Source: an uncultured Lachnospiraceae bacterium | GTDB lineage: Bacteria; Bacillota; Clostridia; Lachnospirales; Lachnospiraceae | DNA: 42,224 nucleotides | Reading direction: 5' to 3' | Assembly: GCA_947623905.1 (NCBI GenBank) | Contig: CANQHX010000009.1 | Location: 1 to 42,224 of the forward strand | Part shown: piece after piece, positions 1 through 8,599 of the stretch | Layout of the letters: each line of letters starts with the position of its first letter | Position numbering within the stretch: the stretch's first letter is position 1 | The notes under the pieces: model-generated | The model's input: only the letters and a program-made list of their open reading frames with translations | Told to the model about the DNA's origin: nothing | The model's database searches: none | Program-made: the position numbers and the translations under genes

Positions 1-354
1 CCCTTCTCCCACATGGGAACCGGGATGGAGGATCAGAATACTGCTGCCCATGGCTTCCGTGCGCTCCAGCTCCTTCTGCAGAAATTCCACGCCCATATCA
101 AAGGTCTCGGGTTTTACCGTATTGGCCAGATTGATGATGTAGGGGGCGTGGACGTAAAATTCCTCCATGCCGTTTTCCCGCATCAGCTGCCAGGCCTCGG
201 CGATGTGCAGCTCCTCTATGGGTTTCCGGCGGGTGTTCTGGGGCGCTCCGGTGTAGAGCATAAAGGTATCGGCATCGTAGGAGAGGGCTTCCTTTACGGA
301 ATTGACCATCATCATACTGCCGTTCATGGATACGTGGCTTCCGATCTTTATCAT
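1..354 (-). CDS. nfo: Endonuclease IV (AP endonuclease), N-terminal part
   Basis: The minus strand opens with an ATG at 354 and stays open for 118 codons to the window edge, so only the N-terminal part is present. The product begins [10 protein letters not shown], and further on has [12 protein letters not shown] and ends [11 protein letters not shown]. These are hallmarks of endonuclease IV, a zinc-dependent TIM-barrel enzyme that cuts DNA at abasic sites during base excision repair; the visible histidines include expected metal ligands. A GGAGG ribosome binding site lies about 6 nt before the start. A promoter for this gene is visible at 424-452, back to back with that of the M23 peptidase gene. 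The remaining part lies left of the window. Confidence 0.9.
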   Translation of the reverse strand, partial: MIKIGSHVSMNGSMMMVNSVKEALSYDADTFMLYTGAPQNTRRKPIEELHIAEAWQLMRENGMEEFYVHAPYIINLANTVKPETFDMGVEFLQKELERTEAMGSSILILHPGSHVGEG

Positions 355-423
355 ATCTTTCCTCCGTTTTAAAATCTGATCCTGTACCGGCCCCGCGCGG
401 CCCGGAATGCAGGGACTGTTCTC

Positions 424-452
424 ATTATAGCATGGATTGAAAATGGTGTAAA
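424..452 (-). promoter_or_regulatory. Sigma-A type promoter of nfo
   Basis: On the minus strand, TTTACA (452-447) and TATAAT (429-424) are separated by 17 nt, about 70 nt before the nfo start. It points away from the 475-503 promoter. Confidence 0.65.
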
Positions 453-474
453 ACCGATTCTGGCAAATATACGG

Positions 475-503
475 TTGCGAAACCGTTCTTTTTTTCATAT
501 AAT
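475..503 (+). promoter_or_regulatory. Sigma-A type promoter of the M23 peptidase gene
   Basis: TTGCGA (475-480), a 17-nt spacer and a perfect TATAAT (498-503) lie just upstream of the M23 gene. The two divergent -35 boxes are only 22 bp apart, so both genes could respond to a shared regulator, although no clear dyad is seen between them. Confidence 0.7.
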
Positions 504-529
504 AAATATAATGCACAAAGAATGGATCG

Positions 530-1420
530 ATGTGTATGAACCAAAAAGAAGAGGCGCGCCGATCTCTGCCGGAAGGAAAATGCCTCATCCTTCTTATATT
601 TCTGGCGGCCGCCGTTTTTCTCACCTGTGTCCTGCTCATCAACAGGCACCTGACGTACAATGTTTACCGGGAATGGCAGCCGGACGACGCCGGTTTCCGG
701 GCCATGGAAGTACAGGAAGAAGCGCTGTCCATCCTGAAGGAAAACAGCCGGGAAACCGGTATCCCCCTGTGGTCCCTGCTGGCGGTTGCCCTTGTGGAAA
801 GCCGCGGACAGGTGACAAAAGAGGCGGTAGAGGGGAACTGGGTGCCGGAGCGCTATGGCGTTCTGGCAGATAAGATCTCCCCTGAGATGGCTCCCATTGA
901 AAATGCCATGGCAGCCGTATGGGCGGACGTAAAATATTTTCCTGTTCCTCTTGCTCTGGCAAATGAAAAAGCCACCGTATCTTATGAGAATTCATGGATG
1001 AATGAGCGGACCTACGGAGGAGAGCGGGGACATGAGGGAACGGACGTGATGGCTTCCGTAGACCAGCAGGAGTATTATCCTGTGATCAGCATGACGGACG
1101 GCGTGGTGGAAAAGGTGGGCTGGCTGAAGCTGGGCGGATACCGCATCGGCATCCGCGGCGACCATGGAGGTTATTTTTACTATGCCCATCTGAGCAGCTA
1201 CAGCGAGGATTTCCAGCCGGGGGACAGAGTGTCCGCCGGAGATCTGCTGGGGAAAATGGGCAGTACGGGATACAGTGAGACAGAAGGGACCTCGGGCCTG
1301 TTTCCCGTGCATCTCCATGTGGGGATCTACCTCAACGACGACACGGGCAGGGAGATCAGCGTCAATCCCTATTACATACTCCGATCTCTGGAGACGAGCA
1401 AAAAAGGATATTATTACTGA
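530..1420 (+). CDS. Membrane-anchored M23 (LytM-type) metallopeptidase
   Basis: This 296-residue protein has a basic N-terminus, one membrane segment (about residues 18-37) and an outside C-terminal peptidase domain (about 165-285). The domain shows the M23 zinc motifs: H168-E-G-T-D172, H220 in YYAH, and H261-L-H263. M23 enzymes cut peptide cross-links in peptidoglycan. Here the enzyme is tethered to the membrane, which suggests cell-wall remodelling during growth or division; the precise substrate bond cannot be told. Start: ATG 530, or ATG 536 six bases later; the ribosome binding site is weak for both. It is preceded by its own promoter (475-503), and the rRNA methyltransferase gene follows after 18 bp, so the two are probably co-transcribed. 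A SpoIIQ-like sporulation role is possible but not supported by context. Confidence 0.85.
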   Translation: MCMNQKEEARRSLPEGKCLILLIFLAAAVFLTCVLLINRHLTYNVYREWQPDDAGFRAMEVQEEALSILKENSRETGIPLWSLLAVALVESRGQVTKEAVEGNWVPERYGVLADKISPEMAPIENAMAAVWADVKYFPVPLALANEKATVSYENSWMNERTYGGERGHEGTDVMASVDQQEYYPVISMTDGVVEKVGWLKLGGYRIGIRGDHGGYFYYAHLSSYSEDFQPGDRVSAGDLLGKMGSTGYSETEGTSGLFPVHLHVGIYLNDDTGREISVNPYYILRSLETSKKGYYY

Positions 1421-1438
1421 GAACGAGAGGAAACATTT

Positions 1439-2875
1439 TTGAATAAACTGCCGGAAGGATTTGTGAACCGAATAAAGGACCAGCTGGGAGAAGAAGCGGA
1501 AGCTTTTTTGCAGAGCTATGACCGCGGCAGCTTCGGCGGCCTGCGGCTGAACCGCCGAAAACTCGGCGGATGCCGGGAAGATCTGACCGACATGCTGTCA
1601 GATAAGGTATGTCCCGTGGAAAGGCTTCCCTGGGTGGAAAACGGCTATACGTACGATCAGGCATTGTTCCGTCCCGCAAGACATCCCTATTACCATGCCG
1701 GACTTTATTATCTCCAGGAGCCCAGCGCCATGACCCCGGCCAGCCGTCTTCCTATCGCGCCGGGAGACCGGGTGCTGGATCTGTGCGCGGCGCCGGGCGG
1801 CAAGGCAACGGAGCTGGGGGCCCGCCTTGACGGCACCGGCGTACTGGTGGCAAATGACGTCAGCGCCTCAAGAGCCAGGGCACTGCTCAAAAATCTGGAG
1901 TTGTTCGGCATTCCCAACGTACTGGTGACAACGGAGCTGCCGGAAAAGCTGGCGGACTATTTCCCCGGCTATTTTGATAAGATACTCATTGACGCGCCAT
2001 GCTCCGGAGAAGGGATGTTCCGCAAAGATCCCGCCATCATGAAAAGCTGGGAGAAGAACGGCCCGGCGCATTTTGTACCCATCCAGAGGCAGATCCTGAA
2101 ATGCGCCGCCGCCATGCTCCGCCCCGGCGGGATGCTGCTGTATTCCACCTGTACCTTCTCGCTCCAGGAAAATGAAGAGAACATGGAATGGTTCATGGAC
2201 CAATACCCGCATATGCGGCTGATCCCCATGGAGGGGTACGGGGGATTCGCGCCGGGCATGACGGCCCGGACGCAGCGCTGTGTCCGCATATGGCCCCACA
2301 GGATGAACGGGGAAGGTCACTTCCTTGCCCTTTGGCAGAAGGACGGGGAAACGCTTTCCGCCGGTCCAGGGGATACCGTGTCCCTGGAGGACGGCATGAG
2401 CGCCGCCTGCAGAAGAATGCTGGAAAAGACCGATCTTCCTGATTTCTGGCGGCATGTTTGCCTGCCCCTTCCCAGAGGACATGTGGAGCTGTTCCGGGAG
2501 TATGTGTACTGGCTGCCGGAGGATCTGCCGTCCCTGGACGGGCTGCGGCTGCTGCGCAGCGGTCTGTTCCTGGGCATGTTGAAAAACAAACGGTTTGAGC
2601 CGGGACAGGCTCTTGCCATGGCGCTGCGTAGAGAACAGTTTGATCAGACGCTGGATCTGTCCCTGGAAGATGTGCGCGTGCTGAAGTACCTGAAAGGAGA
2701 AACTCTGGAGACAGAGAACGAAAAGGAAGGCTGGATCCTTGTCTGCTGCGACGGTTACCCGATCGGGTTCGGAAAAGGAAACAGAGGGATCCTGAAAAAT
2801 AAATATCTGGCCGGATGGCGGTGGCAGAGCAGGGAAGACAGTATTCAGATCGGCCGCCGGGCGGATTGCTTGTGA
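1439..2875 (+). CDS. rsmF: RsmF/NOL1-NOP2-Sun family rRNA m5C methyltransferase
   Basis: A 478-residue S-adenosylmethionine-dependent RNA cytosine-C5 methyltransferase. The SAM-binding core (LDLCAAPGGKAT, about residue 118) is followed by C188 in DAPCSGEGMF and C238 in STCTF, the two cysteines of the family; the one in STCTF is normally the nucleophile. The C-terminal third resembles the RNA-binding extension of RsmF-type proteins, which modify 16S rRNA near the decoding site. The start is a TTG at 1439 with GAGAGG about 9 nt upstream; no better ATG exists. It heads a row of RNA-modification genes and the next gene starts 20 bp after its stop. The exact target nucleotide is not deducible. Confidence 0.88.
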   Translation: MNKLPEGFVNRIKDQLGEEAEAFLQSYDRGSFGGLRLNRRKLGGCREDLTDMLSDKVCPVERLPWVENGYTYDQALFRPARHPYYHAGLYYLQEPSAMTPASRLPIAPGDRVLDLCAAPGGKATELGARLDGTGVLVANDVSASRARALLKNLELFGIPNVLVTTELPEKLADYFPGYFDKILIDAPCSGEGMFRKDPAIMKSWEKNGPAHFVPIQRQILKCAAAMLRPGGMLLYSTCTFSLQENEENMEWFMDQYPHMRLIPMEGYGGFAPGMTARTQRCVRIWPHRMNGEGHFLALWQKDGETLSAGPGDTVSLEDGMSAACRRMLEKTDLPDFWRHVCLPLPRGHVELFREYVYWLPEDLPSLDGLRLLRSGLFLGMLKNKRFEPGQALAMALRREQFDQTLDLSLEDVRVLKYLKGETLETENEKEGWILVCCDGYPIGFGKGNRGILKNKYLAGWRWQSREDSIQIGRRADCL

Positions 2876-2895
2876 CAGAAAGGAAGTGTGTGCCA

Positions 2896-3627
2896 ATGGC
2901 ACAATTACGTCTGGACAAGTATCTGGCGAACAGCGGACGCGGAAGCCGCAGCCAGGTAAAAACCGCGCTGAAGAAAGGCCTTGTGAAGGTCAACGGTACC
3001 GTAGAGAAAAACGGCGGCCGGAAGATCGATCCCCGGCGGGACGCTGTTCTGTTCGGGCAGGATGATCCTGTCCGCTATGAGGAAGATCTGCTGGAAAAAT
3101 ATATCATGCTCCATAAGCCCGCGGGATGTGTCTGCGCGGTGCGGGACAATGTGCACAGGACCGTGATGGAATATCTGCCGGAACAGCTGCGGCGGGGCCT
3201 GTCTCCTGTAGGACGTCTGGACCTGGATACGGAAGGCCTGCTGCTCCTCACAGACGACGGAATGCTCAGCCATAATCTTTTGTCTCCCAGGCATCACGTG
3301 GAAAAACGCTACGAAGCGGTCATTGATAAAGAACTGACGCCCGAGAGCTGCCGGCAGTTTACGAGAGGTCTGGATATCGGGGACGGACGGCTGACAATGC
3401 CGGCCAGACTGGAGCCTGTGCCGGACAGGAAGAACACATGGATCGTGACCATCTGCGAAGGCCGCTACCATCAGGTAAAGCGGATGTTTCTTGCCCTGGG
3501 CGCCAATGTCACTGCCCTGAAACGCCTGTCTATGGGGCCTCTTACCCTTGATCCGGCGTTAAAGCCCGGAGAGTACCGCCCCCTGACCCGTGAGGAGCTG
3601 GAACAGCTGAAGGCACTGACCACATAA
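2896..3627 (+). CDS. RsuA/RluB-type rRNA pseudouridine synthase
   Basis: A 243-residue protein with an S4 RNA-binding domain at residues about 3-55 (RLDKYLANSG) and a pseudouridine synthase domain carrying the RsuA-class motif GRLDLDTEGLLLLT with catalytic D109. It isomerises a uridine in rRNA. The ATG at 2896 is chosen because AGAAAGGAAG lies just upstream and the protein then begins exactly at the S4 domain; an upstream in-frame ATG at 2815 lies inside the preceding gene and adds residues unlike the family. RsuA (16S), RluB, RluE and RluF (23S) cannot be separated from the sequence alone; the S4 domain argues against RluE. Confidence 0.88.
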   Translation: MAQLRLDKYLANSGRGSRSQVKTALKKGLVKVNGTVEKNGGRKIDPRRDAVLFGQDDPVRYEEDLLEKYIMLHKPAGCVCAVRDNVHRTVMEYLPEQLRRGLSPVGRLDLDTEGLLLLTDDGMLSHNLLSPRHHVEKRYEAVIDKELTPESCRQFTRGLDIGDGRLTMPARLEPVPDRKNTWIVTICEGRYHQVKRMFLALGANVTALKRLSMGPLTLDPALKPGEYRPLTREELEQLKALTT

Positions 3628-3652
3628 GAATATCATAATACAGAGGATCAAT

Positions 3653-4315
3653 ATGTACAAACCATTGGATATAAAAAAATACCGGGCCGTGCTGTTCGAT
3701 CTGGACGGCACCCTGACCGATTCCATGAACCTGTGGATTGATATAGACAGGGAGTATCTGGCGGACGTACCCGGTCCCATGCCGGAGACCATGCACAAGG
3801 ACATAGAGGGCATGAGCTTCGGGGAGACGGCACAGTATTTTCAGTCCCATTTTTTCCCGGATCGTTCCCTGGAGCGGATCATGGATGACTGGAACCGCAT
3901 GGCGTATGAAAAATACCGGTATCAGGTACATTTAAAACCCGGCGCGGAAGCGTTTATCCGGAAGCTGCACGAAAAAAACATCCCCATGGCGATCTGTACG
4001 TGCAACTCCCTTCCCCTTGTACAGGCAGTGCTGGAGCGCCATCCGGTGCTGCGGTATATGGACTGTATCCTGACAGGAGAAGACATCGCCGCAGGCAAGC
4101 CCGCCCCGGACGGCTATCTGCTGGCCGCGGAAAAGCTGGGCGTCAGACCGCAGGACTGCCTGGTGTTTGAAGACATCCCCAACGGTATCCTGGCGGGGAA
4201 AAACGCCGGTATGGACGTGATCGCCATGGAGGACAGCTTTTCCGGCCATCAGCGGGAGAGCATCCTTGCCCTGGCGGACGGGTACATTACGGATTACGCT
4301 CAGCTGGCCATTTGA
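3653..4315 (+). CDS. HAD-family phosphatase, beta-phosphoglucomutase-like subfamily
   Basis: A 220-residue haloacid-dehalogenase-type hydrolase. Motif I is FDLDGTLTDS (D16 nucleophile, D18 acid/base), motif II is the threonine in ICTCN, motif III is the lysine in AGKPAPDGY, and motif IV is VFEDIPNGI. A helical cap between motifs I and II places it with beta-phosphoglucomutase-like and sugar-phosphate phosphatases, but its substrate cannot be told. Start ATG 3653 has GAGG 7 nt upstream. It lies 25 bp after the pseudouridine synthase and just before the YgiQ-type gene, in the same operon. Confidence 0.85.
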   Translation: MYKPLDIKKYRAVLFDLDGTLTDSMNLWIDIDREYLADVPGPMPETMHKDIEGMSFGETAQYFQSHFFPDRSLERIMDDWNRMAYEKYRYQVHLKPGAEAFIRKLHEKNIPMAICTCNSLPLVQAVLERHPVLRYMDCILTGEDIAAGKPAPDGYLLAAEKLGVRPQDCLVFEDIPNGILAGKNAGMDVIAMEDSFSGHQRESILALADGYITDYAQLAI

Positions 4316-4363
4316 GAAGCATTGAACAGGTTTTCCACAGCAGAAAAAGGAGGCGGCCGTTCT

Positions 4364-6319
4364 GTGACCGGAGGATTTTTACCTGTAAGCAGGGAAGATA
4401 TGAACAAACAAGGCATTGGCCGGCTTGACTTTGTATATATCTCAGGGGATGCCTATGTGGACCATCCCAGCTTCGGACATGCCATCATCACCCGTATCCT
4501 GGACGACGCCGGATACTCTGTGGGGATCATTGCCCAGCCCGACTGGAAAAAGGAAACAAGCATCACCGTGCTGGGGGAGCCCAGATACGGGTTTCTCGTG
4601 TCCGGCGGCAATATGGATTCCATGGTGAACCACTACACCGTAGCAAAAAAGAAACGGTCCATGGACAATTATTCTCCCGGAGGCGTCGCGGGGCTGCGTC
4701 CGGACTACGCCACTGTCGTGTACTGCAATCTCATCCGCCGGGTGTATAAGAATACGCCGGTGATCATCGGCGGTATAGAGGCCAGTCTCCGGCGTATGGG
4801 TCACTACGACTACTGGAGCGACAAGGTAAAACGCTCCATCCTTCTGGACAGCGGCGCGGACCTGCTCATGTACGGCATGGGAGAGCACGCCATGGTGGAG
4901 ATCGCCCAGGCGCTGGAAGCCGGGATCCCCGTGGAGGAGATCACCTATGTGCGGGGCACCGTGTACAGGACGCGGAGCACAGAACACATATATGACGCCG
5001 TAACGCTGTCGTCCTTCCAGGAGATCAGCAGCGATAAGAAAGCTTACGCGAAGAGCTTTTACACCCAGTACCAGCATACAGACCCTTTTACCGCAAAGCC
5101 CCTCATAGAAGAATACGACCACAAGGTGTATGTGGTGCAGAATCCCCCGGCCATGCCTCTCACGCAGGAGGAGATGGACCATGTATACAGCCTGCCCTAT
5201 ATGGGTACCTGTCATCCCTCCTATGAAAAACAGGGCGGCGTGCCGGCTATCTCTGAAGTGCGCTTCAGCATTACGAGCGCCAGGGGATGCTTCGGCGGCT
5301 GCAGCTTCTGCGCCCTCACCTTCCATCAGGGGAGGATCATCCAGAGCCGCAGCCATGATTCCATTCTGGAGGAAGCCAAAAAACTTACCGCCCGGGAGGA
5401 TTTCAAAGGCTACATCCACGATGTGGGCGGTCCTACGGCGGATTTTCGCGCACCCGCCTGTCAAAAACAGCTGAAAAGCGGCGTGTGCACCCACCGCCAG
5501 TGCCTGTTTCCCGCGCCCTGTCCCAGCCTGGAGGCGGATCACGGGGACTATCTTTCTCTTCTCAGAAAGCTCAGGGCCCTGCCGGGGGTGAAAAAAGTAT
5601 TTATCCGTTCCGGCCTGCGGTTCGATTATATCCTGGCGGATAAAAAGACGGATTTTCTGGAGGAGCTGTGCAGGTACCACATCAGCGGCCAGCTGAAGGT
5701 GGCGCCGGAGCATGTGTCAGACCGGGTACTGGAAAAGATGGGGAAACCGCCCCACCGGGTGTTTGAACAATTTTCCCGTGAATATGAGAAGACCAACCGG
5801 CGACTGGGGCGGAAGCAATATCTGGTGCCCTATCTCATGTCGTCCCATCCGGGTTCCACTCTGGAGGACGCCGTAGAGCTGGCCCTTTATCTGAAAAAGA
5901 CGGGGCATATGCCGGAACAGGTGCAGGATTTTTACCCTACGCCATCCACATTGTCCACCTGTATGTATTACACCGGCCTGGATCCCCGAACCATGGAGCC
6001 GGTCTATGTGCCGAAGGATCCCCATGAGAAGGCCATGCAGCGGGCTCTCATGCAGTATTCCAGACCGGAAAATTACCGCCTTGTGCGGGAGGCTCTCGTG
6101 AAAGCGGGGCGGGAAGACCTGATCGGCATGGGAGAGGATTGCCTCATCGGTCCACGGCCGGGGATCTGTCCCGGCGGGAGAAAATCCGGCCCGGGACGAG
6201 AAAGAAGCAGCGTGCCAAAACCGGCGCCCCGCGACGGAAACCAACATTTCCGCGGAGACGAAAGAAAACGTGGTTCCCGGAAAAAGACCATCCGGAACAT
6301 ACACAAACGAAAAGCATAA
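4364..6319 (+). CDS. YgiQ-family radical SAM protein
   Basis: A large radical SAM protein (651 residues from this start). It has the family N-terminus FLPVSREDM...[21 protein letters not shown], the iron-sulfur cluster motif C309-x3-C313-x2-C316, and the family segments [20 protein letters not shown] and [14 protein letters not shown]. The tail (about the last 55 residues) is arginine- and lysine-rich, as common in this family, and may bind nucleic acid. The biochemical function of YgiQ proteins is unknown. GTG 4364 is preferred because AAGGAGG (4347-4353) lies 10 nt upstream and the product then starts at the conserved FLPVSRED block; an alternative TTG at 4322 has no such site. Confidence 0.88.
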   Translation: MTGGFLPVSREDMNKQGIGRLDFVYISGDAYVDHPSFGHAIITRILDDAGYSVGIIAQPDWKKETSITVLGEPRYGFLVSGGNMDSMVNHYTVAKKKRSMDNYSPGGVAGLRPDYATVVYCNLIRRVYKNTPVIIGGIEASLRRMGHYDYWSDKVKRSILLDSGADLLMYGMGEHAMVEIAQALEAGIPVEEITYVRGTVYRTRSTEHIYDAVTLSSFQEISSDKKAYAKSFYTQYQHTDPFTAKPLIEEYDHKVYVVQNPPAMPLTQEEMDHVYSLPYMGTCHPSYEKQGGVPAISEVRFSITSARGCFGGCSFCALTFHQGRIIQSRSHDSILEEAKKLTAREDFKGYIHDVGGPTADFRAPACQKQLKSGVCTHRQCLFPAPCPSLEADHGDYLSLLRKLRALPGVKKVFIRSGLRFDYILADKKTDFLEELCRYHISGQLKVAPEHVSDRVLEKMGKPPHRVFEQFSREYEKTNRRLGRKQYLVPYLMSSHPGSTLEDAVELALYLKKTGHMPEQVQDFYPTPSTLSTCMYYTGLDPRTMEPVYVPKDPHEKAMQRALMQYSRPENYRLVREALVKAGREDLIGMGEDCLIGPRPGICPGGRKSGPGRERSSVPKPAPRDGNQHFRGDERKRGSRKKTIRNIHKRKA

Positions 6320-6338
6320 GAGACGGAGCTGTGATCGG

Positions 6339-6932
6339 ATGACCAGAAAAAAAGGACAGCCGGGCTATCTGGCCGGGCAAAAAAAACTGCAGGTGATCAA
6401 AACCATTGTTTACTACGCCGCCATACTGGCCGTATTCCTCGCGGGACTGCTCACCACGCATACCCGTCTGAATCTTCTTACCATAGCGGCTGTGGTGGGC
6501 GCCCTGCCCGCGGGAAAACAGACGGTGCTGCTGGTGATGTATCTGCGGGAAAAGGTTTTGCTGATGGGAACAGAACGGGAGCTTGCCGACAAGCTCCGGA
6601 ACAGTCTGCCCGATACCGACCGGGACTATTTTCTTTATGAACTGATCCCCAGTACAAAAGAGCGCACATATCCTCTGGAATGTGTTTTTGTGTACAGACA
6701 GGGGATCGCCGCCTGCTGCCTGAAGCCCGGCACGGATCTCCCGTCGGCGCAGAAGGCGATCCGCCGGAAGCTGGAGGAGCAGTCGGTACCAAATCCTTCC
6801 GTACAGATCTTCCCCACGGTGGCCGCGTTCGCCGGGAAAGTAAAGGAACTGGCCGATGGAGAGGCCATGACGGACAAGGAACGCCGGCGGCGGGATTCCA
6901 TACGAAACTGCATCCTGTCCGTTTCGCTGTGA
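6339..6932 (+). CDS. Conserved-looking membrane protein of unknown function
   Basis: A 197-residue protein that I do not recognise. Its N-terminus is basic (MTRKKGQPGYLAGQKK), followed by two membrane segments at about residues 18-40 and 44-65, then a soluble C-terminal region of about 130 residues ending in an arginine-rich stretch. Both ends are probably cytoplasmic. It begins 19 bp after the YgiQ-type gene, with GGAG 10 nt before the ATG, and 19 bp before the RluA-type gene, so it is translated as part of this operon. No catalytic motif is visible. The neighbours suggest, weakly, a link to RNA modification or ribosome upkeep. Confidence 0.7.
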   Translation: MTRKKGQPGYLAGQKKLQVIKTIVYYAAILAVFLAGLLTTHTRLNLLTIAAVVGALPAGKQTVLLVMYLREKVLLMGTERELADKLRNSLPDTDRDYFLYELIPSTKERTYPLECVFVYRQGIAACCLKPGTDLPSAQKAIRRKLEEQSVPNPSVQIFPTVAAFAGKVKELADGEAMTDKERRRRDSIRNCILSVSL

Positions 6933-6951
6933 GAAAAAAGAGAGGAGATCT

Positions 6952-7992
6952 ATGCAGCAGCACATTGTTACGGAGCTGGAGCGCGATCAGCGCCTGGACA
7001 AGCTTCTGATGAAATATCTGCCTCTGGCGCCCAGGAGCTTCCTGTACAAAATGCTCCGCAAAAAAAACATTACCCTTAACGGAAAGAAGGCCGCGGGAAA
7101 GGAACCGGTACACACCGGCGACATGATCTGTCTGTTCCTGTCGGATGAGACCATAGAAAAATTTCAGGCGGACCGGCCGTTGACAAAAACAGCCTATCCC
7201 CGTATTATTTATGAGGACAAAGACGTGCTTCTCCTGGACAAGCCCGCGGGAGTCCTCTCCCAGAAAGCAAAAGACAGCGATATTTCCCTTGTGGAGCAGA
7301 TCACCTGGTATCTCTATCATTCCGGGCAGCTGACAGAACAGCAGCTGAAGAGCTTTCATCCGGCCGTGTGCAACCGGCTGGACCGGAACACCAGCGGCCT
7401 CATCACCGCCGGGAAGACCATGGAAGGGCTGCAGGGGCTTTCCGCCCTGTTTCAGAGCCATGATCTGGGAAAATATTATCTCTGCTTTGTAAAAGGCGCC
7501 GTGAGAGAATCAGAGCATATCGGGGGATGGCTGCAGAAGGACAGGCAGACCAACCAGGTGACCGTGAAGGAGGCTCCGGATCCGGAAGGAAACTGGGAGC
7601 GGATCGAAACCGTTTACCGTCCTGTTAGGATCGGGGACGGCTGCACCCTGCTGGAAGTACGGCTCCTCACGGGAAAACCCCATCAGATACGTGCCCACCT
7701 TGCCTCTCAGGGGCATCCCCTTGCGGGAGACGCCAAATACGGCGACGCCCAGTGGAACGGGATCCTCCGGCAAAAATACGGCCTGAAGCACCACCTGCTC
7801 CACTGCTGCCGCATGGAATTTCCGGACCGCATGCCCCGGACAGCAAATGGAATGCGGGAGATCCCGCTGGAGATACTCGGAAAGACTTTTACCGCGCCTC
7901 TGCCGGGACAGTTCCGGCAGATATGCCGCAGTGAAGGGATCGCATTTGCGGAAGAGACGCGGGTTTCTTCCCGAAAGAAAGGACAACACTGA
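6952..7992 (+). CDS. RluA-family pseudouridine synthase with S4 domain
   Basis: A 346-residue pseudouridine synthase of the RluA class. An S4 RNA-binding domain (residues about 10-75, QRLDKLLMKYL) precedes the synthase domain, which has IIYEDKDVLLLDKPAGVLSQ and the catalytic motif NRLDRNTSGLI, whose aspartate attacks the target base, and LLTGKPHQIRAHLA near the C-terminus. It resembles RluC/RluD-type 23S rRNA enzymes, but the target position cannot be assigned. AGAGGAG precedes ATG 6952 at good spacing. It is the second of three pseudouridine synthases in the window. Confidence 0.87.
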   Translation: MQQHIVTELERDQRLDKLLMKYLPLAPRSFLYKMLRKKNITLNGKKAAGKEPVHTGDMICLFLSDETIEKFQADRPLTKTAYPRIIYEDKDVLLLDKPAGVLSQKAKDSDISLVEQITWYLYHSGQLTEQQLKSFHPAVCNRLDRNTSGLITAGKTMEGLQGLSALFQSHDLGKYYLCFVKGAVRESEHIGGWLQKDRQTNQVTVKEAPDPEGNWERIETVYRPVRIGDGCTLLEVRLLTGKPHQIRAHLASQGHPLAGDAKYGDAQWNGILRQKYGLKHHLLHCCRMEFPDRMPRTANGMREIPLEILGKTFTAPLPGQFRQICRSEGIAFAEETRVSSRKKGQH

Positions 7993-7994
7993 CA

Positions 7995-8528
7995 TTGGCG
8001 ACCTGGAATTCAAGAGGGCTTCGGGGCTCTACCCTGGAGGAGCTGATCAACCGCACAAATGAACGGTACCGGGAACAGAAGCTTGCGCTGATCCAGAAGG
8101 TTCCAACCCCCATTACGCCCATCAACATCGACAAAGAGACCAGGCATATCACACTGGCCTATTTTGAGCAGAAGAGTACGGTGGACTATCTGGGCGCGGT
8201 ACAGGGCATTCCCGTGTGCTTTGACGCGAAGGAGTGCGCCAAAAAGACCTTTCCCCTTGCCAACGTCCATCCCCATCAGGTGGCGTTCATGGAGGATTTT
8301 GAAGCGCAGGGCGGCGTAGCGTTCCTCATCATCTATTTTGCCGCCATGGAGCAGTTCTGGTACGTGCCCCTGCGGACGCTGCTCCGGTTCTGGCGCCGCA
8401 TGGAGCAGGGCGGCAGAAAAAGCTTTCTGCTGGAGGAACTCACCGACGCCTATCTCATCGAAGGAGGCGCCTCAACCACCCTTCACTATCTTCCCGCCCT
8501 GCAGAGAGATCTGAACGATAGGGATTGA
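7995..8528 (+). CDS. recU: Holliday junction resolvase RecU
   Basis: A 177-residue RecU, the Firmicute endonuclease that cleaves four-way junctions after RuvAB branch migration in recombination repair. The N-terminus WNSRGLRGSTLEELIN is the family signature; the catalytic core shows STVDYLG, PVCFDAKE and the conserved HPHQVAFM. The start is a TTG at 7995, directly after the RluA-type stop codon; it gives the expected family N-terminus, and AAAGAAAGGA lies upstream. The RuvAB partner genes sit in the same window at 40.5-42.1 kb on the other strand. The promoter of the his operon begins inside its last codons. Confidence 0.9.
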   Translation: MATWNSRGLRGSTLEELINRTNERYREQKLALIQKVPTPITPINIDKETRHITLAYFEQKSTVDYLGAVQGIPVCFDAKECAKKTFPLANVHPHQVAFMEDFEAQGGVAFLIIYFAAMEQFWYVPLRTLLRFWRRMEQGGRKSFLLEELTDAYLIEGGASTTLHYLPALQRDLNDRD

Positions 8529-8553
8529 CAAGGCAATCTGTTTTGTATATAAT
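8525..8553 (+). promoter_or_regulatory. Consensus promoter of the his operon
   Basis: A perfect TTGACA (8525-8530), a 17-nt spacer and a perfect TATAAT (8548-8553) overlap the recU stop codon and lead into hisZ. This is the strongest promoter match in the window and fits a repressor-controlled operon. Confidence 0.85.
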
Positions 8554-8558
8554 TTGCC

Positions 8559-8576
8559 GTGGTAATACGTTATCAC
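8559..8576. promoter_or_regulatory. Probable operator dyad of the his operon
   Basis: GTGGTAA (8559-8565) and TTATCAC (8570-8576) form an inverted repeat with one mismatch around a 4-bp centre. It covers the expected transcription start just after the -10 box, a position suited to repression. A TrpR-like HisR/YerC repressor controls histidine genes in many Firmicutes and is the likely ligand (inference). Confidence 0.55.
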
Positions 8577-8599
8577 ATTAAAGCGAAAGGAAGCTGTTC

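Noticed and set aside
4442-5713. Long minus-strand open frame opposite the YgiQ-type gene
   Set aside because: It is antisense to a well-conserved radical SAM core, with no start context or domain.
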